64,000 nt of DNA from Euryodendron excelsum (Eukaryota > Streptophyta > Magnoliopsida > Ericales > Pentaphylacaceae), in assembly GCA_033060915.1 (NCBI GenBank), contig CM065378.1, forward strand, positions 50,354,001 through 50,418,000. Direction: 5' to 3'. Every line of letters starts with the position of its first letter. The stretch's first letter is position 1. Below are positions 55,957-64,000 of this stretch, in pieces. Below the pieces are notes generated by a model. That model was not told where the DNA came from. It made no database searches and was given only the letters and a program-made list of their open reading frames with translations. Made by a program: the position numbers and the translations under genes.

Positions 55957-56202
55957 AATTATCCAGGATGACTGTCACACCACATCATCATACTTACGTT
56001 GTGTGACGTTTCATTTAAATTGTGACACTTGTGACATTATTTACATGGCAGATATTTTATATTTGAAAATCCACCATATAGCTATGATAATGGCTATAAT
56101 ATCTCAAAAATTATTGTCTATCTCTATATATGACATTACATGAATAAACCGTCATACCATATAAGTATGATAATGTAGTGTGACAATTACATTGGATAAT
56201 TT
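55957..56202. mobile_element. Fold-back MITE, about 245 bp
   Basis: The left arm AATTATCCAGGATGACTGTC-ACACCACATCATCATACTTA is mirrored by TAAGTATGATAATGTAGTGT-GACAATTACATTGGATAATT on the right. No ORF. Confidence 0.65.
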
Positions 56203-56917
56203 TTCCTCCCTCACATCTTTATAACTGCTACACGTGGTTTCGTTCAGACTCAACATTTAAAAATATAGTAGTAAAAATAAAAATTTAAGAGAGTTGCACA
56301 TGCATCGCGTGTGCCTTACCCTTTAATGTATATATAAGAGGAGAACAAAGAGCATTTTGGTTTTGTTTTGGAGAGGACGATAGTAAAGAGAGAAAAGGCA
56401 ACCCAAGAGACAAACAGAAAGAGAGCCACGGGTAAGAGAGGTGATGTGAGGCTATATAGGACACTCCGACGAGTTTTCTTACGAACTTAGCAGGGTAGTG
56501 GATCATCTCAATGTACGTTTTTCTTTCCTTTGATGCATACACACATATATGAAGAGTTGTGAAGAGTTCACCAACAAAGCAACCAACAAGAAAATAAAGA
56601 ATGTCAAGGGATGACCAATAGGATTTGACTGTAGTTGAGATGGGATTTATCCAACAGTATGGATTTCTATCTCTCGCTAGAATTTATGTGTTTTGTCTAA
56701 CAGTTTATATCATATTTTTAGTTAAACTTTCACATTATCTTTAAGATAGCTATTAATGATATTCTTTTCTCCAACAACCTTATCAGTCCTGAATTCTCCA
56801 CTGTCAATATCAATCATATTTGTAGTGAGATTTGTCCTAAATTAACTAGTCGATGAAGACTTGTTGACTTCGTTTTCCATCCCAACGAATTATTCTAGTC
56901 AAGTTTACCAGACTGCC
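56203..56917. other. Intergenic, with a promoter-like TATATATAAG
   Basis: AATGTATATATAAGAGG at 56327-56342 is followed by a purine-rich leader-like stretch (56390-56445), but no ORF of useful length follows. It could be a relic LTR or gene promoter. Confidence 0.3.
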
Positions 56918-56981
56918 TAGACATGATATAAAATATAGTACATATGCATATGCATATGTACTATATTTTATATCATGTCTA
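56918..56981. repeat. Perfect 64-bp palindrome
   Basis: The left half (TAGACATGATATAAAATATA, then GTACATATGCAT) and the right half (ATGCATATGTAC, then TATATTTTATATCATGTCTA) are exact reverse complements with no spacer. The centre is (CATATG)-based. Pairing stops cleanly at both ends. Confidence 0.95.
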
Positions 56982-57055
56982 ATGGGTTATAGCATTATTT
57001 TATTCGTCTTTAAATGTTAAATGCTTATCAGGAGTCACAATATCGTTAAATATTT

Positions 57056-57455
57056 ATCACAGAAATATCATTGGATTTAATCTGTTATGTCCAACTAATA
57101 AAGATAAGATTTCCTCTATTATAACCAACAGTCTCATGTTAGTTAGTTTGTCTTACTTTATCTCTTCTAAGTCTGAGTTTATTAGTTTGTACCATGTTTA
57201 TGTAGACAGAAAAATTTTCACTTGACAGTTTTGTAATAGAATCCTTATAACAGAAATATCATTGAATTTAAACTCTTATGTGCAATTGATAAGGATAAAA
57301 TTCCCTTTATTAATCAACAGTCTTATAATATCTCAGACTTAGCAATATAGAATTTTCAAATTTAAAATTTTGTTTTACTTTATCTCTTTTAAACTTAGTT
57401 TATCTTTATATATACGAAGAAAAAATTTAACTTACCAATTTCGTGATAGAATACG
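57056..57455. repeat. Tandem duplication, unit about 187 bp
   Basis: ACAGAAATATCATTGGATTT (57060) recurs as ACAGAAATATCATTGAATTT (57247). It is followed in both by GATAAGAT/AAAATTCCCT-type, CAACAGTCT and CTTACTTTATCTCTT / TTTACTTTATCTCTT blocks. Copies are moderately diverged. Confidence 0.65.
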
Positions 57456-58695
57456 GTGGCTTTTTGTTAAAATGTATCTCGCAAACATTTCCTTGCACCA
57501 TCCAAAGAGTGCAAAAACTTTGTCTTCACCGAGCGTGCCCAACAATTACTACTTCTTAATTACTTTCTATGAGTTATTTGAAGCTACTTTTTTTTATTTA
57601 TTAATTTCTATTATTTTTGATAGAAATGGTGGATTCACTGCAGAAGTTTTTTGAAACTTGATATTGATTTGACCGTGTGCTCTCTGTAGAGTAAAAGAGC
57701 AAATGACAAAAACACGAAGGGGATTAAGTATATGCTGAATTAGAGCTCATTAACATTTGCAACGATGTCATGACGGTGATCAATGATTATCTCATTCCTT
57801 TATGTTTCAGTGGAGAATCAATTATGTGTTTATTAAAAAAAAGGAATTAATTGGCCAATGGAGCAACCCACTGGGTGGCTTCAGCTAGATTGAGAAACTC
57901 TCTTCTCTGATGTTCAGAAAAAAATAAATAAATTAGGTGCTCATGTTTTATTGTGTTTTTGTTTAATTGATTGTGGCACTTTTAAATGAGTTTATTCCTA
58001 ATTACCAATTACCTTATGTAAATGAAGTTGTTAGCTTTGAAGTAATTGCATTGATTTTTACCTTGATTATCTAATCCCTTAAGAGCATGTAATTGAATCA
58101 TTCCTTTTACTTAACATTTGCTGTTTACAAGACTTAACTTGGAGTTGATTTAAGATGCTGATCTCTTTAATACTCATGTACTGACTTTCCTTACACGTTG
58201 TTTTCTTAGTTCTTTTTGTGGACATCTGTGTGTGTGTGTGTTAAGCCGTTAGGGCTGTTCGAGCCATACTGTTGAATCACATGCAACTAATGCACATGTT
58301 CACTGCTATAGAATTTCAACAGTTTTAACCTTTTATTTTTTTATTTTAACTTTTAAACTTTTTGTTGAAATTTCTCAAAATCCAGAGAAGTTGGTTCTTT
58401 TTGTCCCTTGCAATGAGTAATCTTAAAAACTACGTTCATTTTATTTTCCGCCAATTGCAGGTTTCTTTTCTGCCCTTTTGGTGGGGGCATTTTTATTGCT
58501 TTTTTGTAATAAAAATAGAGTTTACACTTACCTGAAAAACGTGGCATTTTCATTTTTATTCCATTTCTCGAGTTAAAAGCCAATGTAAAATGTACATAAC
58601 TATTTAAGTCATTTTTGAACTAGTATAAAAATTTAACGAAAAACATATACTAAAGAAAATAATGTTCTCAAACTTTTCAGTTTTGTTTACTTTTT
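57456..58695. other. AT-rich intergenic DNA upstream of a Helitron terminus
   Basis: Contains a short (TG)n at 58228-58241. No gene is supported; the 94-codon frame at 57370 and 76-codon frame at 58353 are compositional. Some of it may be the body of the Helitron whose 3' end is at 58729, but the 5' TC end was not found. Confidence 0.35.
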
Positions 58696-58729
58696 TAAGT
58701 AACCCTGCATAGCACAGGGTCACTACTAG
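58696..58729 (+). mobile_element. Helitron 3' terminus
   Basis: ACCCTG-catagca-CAGGGT forms the terminal hairpin, followed 5 bases later by CTAG at 58726-58729 and a host T. This is the standard Helitron 3' end (hairpin plus CTRR). The matching 5' end was not located. Confidence 0.6.
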
Positions 58730-59210
58730 TAAAATATACTATATATGTATATAAGGTGCATGATTTTATCCAACGGTTTAAGGTTTTACTAATTTTTGAT
58801 TTATCCATCAAACCGTGGTTCCTAGAAAACGATCAACAGTTGGTAGCCACATGATTCATCAATATATATATATATATATGTAAGATTCTATGCGGTGGAT
58901 CATGGGCATGTATACAGGCTTACATATGTATATGTATACATAAGTCAACATGTAAAGGGGCTGCAAGCACCCGATTTTTGCCCGCCTGGTAATTTCTGGT
59001 CCAAACTAATCCTCTAGTAAAACTTCAAAACACTATCAAACCCCAGACGGCCTCTCAAAGGTCAAATTAACTCTTTAAGATCAAGATGATTGCTTCTAGG
59101 CCCAAATGGCTTTTCAAAGCCAAAATGCCCCTAGACATTCCCTTGCGCCCCTAGGCATTTTAGGCAGCTTTTCAAGATCGGGTGGTCTTTGAAACCAATC
59201 ACCAAAACTG

Positions 59211-59925
59211 TCGGAGTGACGAAAACACTCAAAAACTTTAAATGGTTCACTTTCGACGCCTGTTAGCCTGCCAACGTAGAATGTCCGTTATATCTCTTGG
59301 CATTAAGCAACTTCCCGAGATCGGACAGTCTCCAAAACCAATAACCAAAACCGCTGGAGTGGCTGAAGTACTCACAAACTATTAAGCTGTCAGAGTGGCA
59401 GAAGCACTCACAAATAGGTCAACACGGGCACACTGCAAGCAACCCAATGTCAAAAGATTGAAAGCGCCTCTTGGCCGTGACACATTCACCAAGGACGAGG
59501 ATGCCTTCAAAAATTAACTCTTCATAACCGTCGGAGTGATGGAAACACTCATAAATCCAGGTGTAAGCACCCAATTTCTGCCTGTTTGGCAATCTCCAAA
59601 GCTGTAAGCACTCCATTTTTACCCACTCGACAATCTCCAAATCAAACCCGACCTCTAGTCAAAAGTCATAACACAATCAAGCCCAAACCAGCTTTTAAAA
59701 ACTCCAAATCAAGTCAAATCAGTCACTTCCTGGGCCCATGAAGCCAAATGACCAAGATGTCCTTAGGCACTTTAGGAAACTTCTCGAGATCAGGAGATTT
59801 TTGGAACCAATGCCCCACGGTCAGAGGGACAGAAGCACTCACAAATTGTCCAGCCGTCGAAGTGGCGAAAACATGGCAGAAACACTTACAAACAATCATA
59901 TCGTTAGAGTGGCAGAAACACTTAC
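59211..59925 (+). repeat. Dispersed GAGTG...CACTC repeats in U3 of the second Ogre-type LTR
   Basis: A unit of the form GTCGGAGTGGCAGAAGCACT then CACAAA occurs about seven times (near 59210, 59352, 59389, 59530, 59820, 59855 and 59904). Each can pair GAGTG with CACTC. It is absent from the corresponding part of the first element's LTRs. Confidence 0.6.
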
Positions 59926-61757
59926 ACACTCTAAACGGTTCACTTCTGGAGCCTACTAGCCCTCCAATGTAGAATGTCCATTATACCCCTTGACATCTGG
60001 TTGTTTTTCGAGATCAGGCAATCTTTGGAACCAACGCCCCACTAAGATTAAGCAATCTCTAAACGGGGCATCTAATGCTTACTTTTATACATGCTTCTTG
60101 AGGCGATCGTACCATCATTTAGAAACATTCAAGGCTCCCCGAAAGCGCTTGATTCAAGAAAAACTGTAGAGAAACGCCGTGAGCATGGCCGATTTCCTTA
60201 GATCATTCTCGGATAGCATGAACATCAAGGTAAAGTTGACATAAAAGTTTTCGGTGGCGGAGAGTGTGCTACATGCGCTTAGATTTTGATCAGATTGCCC
60301 AAAAACCTTACATACTGCCTAAGTTAGAGTAGTGCAAGGATGCCACGTGGTATCTTGTGAATGGTTGAATCTTGGCATGTGTGGTACATGCGTTGGGGCA
60401 AATTTTGCCCAGCCGCATCTATTACATATGCCAGCCGCCAACAAATTTGTCTATAAATACTAGGCCACCCCTTATATAAAGGGAGGAGAAAATAGTAGCC
60501 AAACTTTGTTAAAATAATTCCAGACCTCCGAAAATCCAAAATACACTACACCTCCCAAGCATCCAAAGAAGAAGGCAAGCTTTTTGAAGCTCTAAGCATT
60601 CAACAATGGTGGATTGAAGACCTAGGTGGGTTTCCTTTTACATTCATGTACTCTCACTCCCTCTCTTCTCCCTCCAAGCTCACTTGAGATTTTTTTCCAT
60701 TTTAACCCCCATCTAATTTCCCCCATTCTTGTGTGCTTGAACAAGAGGGCTCTTAGGCCTTGCTTAGAGGAAAGCCAACGAGAACCACCGATCGGGGGAC
60801 TTCTCATAGGCCTACTTGAGCATAGTATGGCCCTTAGAGCTCCTTACTATGGGTGTAGCCTTGAGCCTTGTATTATTTATGACCCTTTGCATCTAAATAC
60901 TATATTGCTCATGTATTGCTTGCCTTAGCCTTATTTTGTGTTTAAAAAACTTTTACTAATCATTACTATTTCAATCTCTATATATTCTTCAAAGTTCATA
61001 TTTAAAGAGTTTTCTAAAAATGCTGCAAAGTTGGAGTTCTTAAAGCCTAGGCCTAAACCTTAGTTCTCATGACTTGACCTTCATCTTTGCATTTCTATAT
61101 AACTCTCTTGAGTTTTTGAATAAAAATGATTTCCAATGCACCTTTCCATGGGGTCTTTTCAAAATCCATGCTCTCTTAAGTTTCTACCAAAAATGGTTTT
61201 TCAAAACCACCATTTCTATGGTGATTATCAAAGGTTGTTTTACTCTTTTGAGTTAGTGGTTCTAATGGTCCCAATAGAACTCTCCTTGGAGTGGTTCAAA
61301 ATATCAACCATATAAACCCTACACTCACTTGAGCATTTTCAATAAAATGGGTTTTCAAGCCCTTAAATGGTTTTTAAAACAACCATCACAAGAGTGGTTT
61401 TCAAATGTTAAATGGTTTTTCAAAACAAGTTCCATAGTAATTTTCAAAGTTTTGCACTCTTAAGTTTGGGGTTAGAATGTTTCTAGGGCAACCCTCTTTG
61501 GAGTGGTTTCCATCAATCCACCATACGAACCCTTTACTTACTTGAGTAGTTTTATAAAAATGGTTTTCACCATATACAACTTTCTTGAGTTGGTTTTTCA
61601 AAAAATGGCTTCACATAAAATGATAAAGTTTTTCACATAACATGATAAGTTCTTTACATGAAATCACAGTTTCCAAAACCTCATTTCAAAGTTCATGCAT
61701 AAAACCACATAGTAAAACCACATTCTAAAACTACTTTTCAAAACCACCTTTTACAAA

Positions 61758-61995
61758 CCTTAGGTTAACTCGACTCTAGTCATCAAACCCTAAGTTAACT
61801 TGACCCTAATCATTCAACCCTAGATTAACCTAACCCAAGTTAGTTAACCCTAGTTTGTCCAATCCTAGTTTAACCTAACCCAAATTAGTTAACCTTAGTT
61901 TGTCTAACCCTAGGTTAGCTTAACCTAAGTTAGTTTGCCCTAGTTGTCCAACCTTAGGTTAACCTAACCCACGTTAGTTGACCGTAGGTCCCCCT
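61758..61995 (+). repeat. 30-bp minisatellite in the second Ogre-type LTR
   Basis: Diverged relatives of the CAACCCTAGGTTAACTTGAC array, about seven to eight units, with TTAACCTAACCC variants. Confidence 0.75.
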
Positions 61996-63715
61996 TAAGT
62001 GGGCTTCAAGACTCCAATTCTAAACCTATTTTCAAACCATCTTTTAAATCAAAAATCATTTTCAAAACTTGTTTTCAAACAAAAAAGAAAAAAGAATTTT
62101 ACTCTCTTGAGTTTTCAAAATCAATCAAAAACCTTTTTAAATACTTCCATGTTCCTCTTGAAACATTTTCAAAAGATCTCTTAAACTTATCATAACCTAA
62201 AATGGCTAGACACCTTCCAATTTTCAAAAACTATTCTAAAAATGATTTCAAAAACTCACATCCCTAAGGTGCTCCTAACCCTATAATGGCTAGGGTTTTC
62301 AAAGAAAAGTGAAATGTAAAATGAAACTTTCAAGGTTTATAAAAGGGTTTTCCAACCCTAAATGTTTTTAAAAAGCCTCTTTCAAAAATAGCTTTCAATT
62401 TTCACAATCTTGAAGTAACTCTAGACCTTTCAATGGATAGGGTTGTTCAAGATAAAGTGAGACATTCAAATAGGGTTCCATAATCCTAAAATTTCTAAAA
62501 CCCTAAGAGAAGTTTCTGGCCCCTTTTCTCAAAATGTTTCTAAAATTCATAATCTCTAAGGAGTTTAGTTACTCAATAACTAATCTTTAAAGGGTGATGA
62601 GATATCCAACACACCTTTCATATGGTATACAAAACTATTTTCAAAAACTTTTCAATGATAAGTTCAAAAGGGTCCTTTTCCAATTCAAACTCCATTGTCA
62701 AAATCTCTAATCAAGCTTTCAAATATTTCCAAAACTCTCATGAGTTGTTTAAAATATCTTTCAAAACCCCCTCAAGTTACTTTCAAAAAAAGTTTCAAAA
62801 CATCCCAAAGTCCTATTTCAAAGGCATATTCAAAAACCTTAAGCCCCATTTCAAAAACACTTCAAAACACTCTCAAGTTCTATTTCAAACTCTCCAAGTC
62901 TAATTTCAAGTCAAACTCTCTTGAGTTCTAGTTTCAGAAACGTTCCAAGACTCCCATGAGTCTATTTTCAATCAGACTCTTGTTCGAACTATAGATAACC
63001 TAATTCTCGCCAAATGAGATACGTAGATAGCCTTTAAATAGATGCAGTCATATATTTTATTTCAAGTCAAACATCATTTTCAAAACTTTATCAAATCAAA
63101 CCAGCATTTCAAAGTCAAACTTCAAAAACCTTCCAAGACTTTTAAAACCCTTCCCCAATACATCAATGATCATTCATCCAAAAAGTGATGACCAAACTCC
63201 TTTTTTCAAATTCTAAAGTGGGTAATGAGTGGATAGTTAGTAACCCGTGATTCAAGTGAGTGAACATAGGGTGAATAGACATATAGGTACTGAAAGGGCG
63301 GGGTAGGGTGATAATCTTAGGATATATTCCCTATATGTAATCAACTCCCGAATCATAGATTTCTAGTTTGAAAGACCAAAATCGGAGTCACATTTTCAAA
63401 AATGACTTTAAAACATTTTGAAAAAGGTTGCTAAAAAACTTACTTTCCAAAAGTCTTCTTAAGAAGGACATTTTTAAAAACATTTTTGAAAAACCTAATT
63501 GTAGTCTTGGATTGTACTTAGCTTTAGGTAACCTAGCACATCTTTTATTATATTAGGTGGCGACTCCAAATTTTTTTTAAAAAGCCCTTAATCAAATCAA
63601 GTTTTCAAGATCACACCCCTGTCACACTTGTCTTTGTAAAAGGGTAAGTTATAACAGAAAGAGTATCGGGCTTTTCTCGAGCCAAAAGGGCTTGAGTGAA
63701 AATTGGGGAGCGACA

Positions 63716-64000
63716 GCTAGGGAGTCCACTGAGGACTACTTAAAGGGTTAGGCCATTGTCATGTCTCTTCACCCTTCACTCACTTGGAATTTTCAGTTAC
63801 TTTGTCTAGTTTTATCTACTTTTCAAAAATCTTTCTAAACTAAGTTTTCAAAAATCGTAAGTGTTACCAAATCAAACATTACTTTCCAAAAGTATTTCGA
63901 CAAGTATCGTTACTTGCATTCATTCTATTATTCATGCTCTTGCATTGTTTTTTATATTCATGCTCTTGCATCGATCATTTATTTCCCTCTCACATTGAGT
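63716..64000 (+). mobile_element. Start of the internal region of the second Ogre/Tat-type element
   Basis: A primer-site-like GGGAGTCCACTGAGGAC (63720-63736) is followed by GGGTTAGGCCATTGTCATGT and CTCTTCACCCTTCACTCAC, closely matching 32747-32815 behind the first element's 5' LTR. The element continues beyond the window, so its gag, pol and 3' LTR are not visible. Confidence 0.75.

Larger units (their letters stand above)
58962..63715 (+). repeat. 5' LTR of a second Ogre/Tat-type element (4754 bp)
   Basis: Starts TGCAAGCACCCGATTTTTGC and ends AAATTGGGGAGCGACA, matching the LTR ends of the element at 27995-50055. Shared landmarks in order: 'agatcgggtggtctttgaaacc' units, palindromes near 60258, 60372 and 60411, TATAAATA at 60452-60459, the CCTAGGTTAACTTGA minisatellite at 61758-61995, and the AAATGAGATACGTAG block near 63013. 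It is clearly more diverged than the two LTRs of the first element are from each other, so it is a different subfamily. The LTR head TGTAAGCAC occurs again at 59562 and 59603. Open frames inside (up to 100 codons) are non-coding. Confidence 0.8.

Overview
This is a stretch of plant nuclear chromosome, almost certainly a eudicot. The evidence is spliced GT-AG introns, a gene of a plant-specific family, and a dense load of plant transposons (Ogre/Tat-like and other LTR retrotransposon remains, MITEs, Helitrons, a LINE remnant). The species cannot be told from the sequence. There are no operons, prokaryotic genes or CRISPR arrays, and most open frames are chance or low-complexity frames.

Region 1 (1-22.6 kb) is dominated by one host gene on the minus strand. 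Eleven coding exons between 22504 and 4104 join into a continuous 381-codon reading frame: a signal peptide, a coiled coil, and a C-terminal half punctuated by prolines mostly 11 or 22 residues apart. It matches the uncharacterised plant family often labelled 'DNA repair ATPase-related' or 'myosin heavy chain-like' (Arabidopsis AT4G31340/AT2G24420). The last exon, with the membrane anchor, was not found and probably lies left of position 1. Introns 4 (10.3 kb) and 6 (5.4 kb) are swollen by MITEs, duplications and microsatellites. Left of exon 11 lie a LINE remnant and a TIR transposon with an 8-bp target duplication.

Region 2 (22975-50101) is a 27-kb nest of retrotransposons that can be fully unpacked, because every insertion still has its target-site duplication (TSD). 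The host layer is a 1.3-kb solo LTR (TSD CTTAT). Into it went (a) a 2.4-kb Tekay-like solo LTR, (b) a solo LTR of the same family as the host but in the opposite orientation (TSD ATACC), and (c) a 22-kb Ogre/Tat-type element (TSD CGTAT). The Ogre-like element has about 4.8-kb LTRs, a tRNA-Arg-type primer site, a decayed gag, no recognisable pol, an antisense plant-mobile-domain ORF and a 1.2-kb array of hairpins in its 3' UTR. Its 3' LTR is split by a fifth element, a 2.27-kb solo LTR (TSD GGTGT/GGTGC). The nest begins only about 470 bp upstream of the host gene's start codon.

Region 3 (50.1-58.9 kb) is AT-rich and gene-free. It holds nested MITEs, a 1.2-kb Helitron, a second Helitron 3' end, a tandem duplication and a perfect 64-bp palindrome.

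Region 4 (58962-64000) is the 5' LTR and first bases of another, more diverged Ogre/Tat-like element that runs off the right edge.
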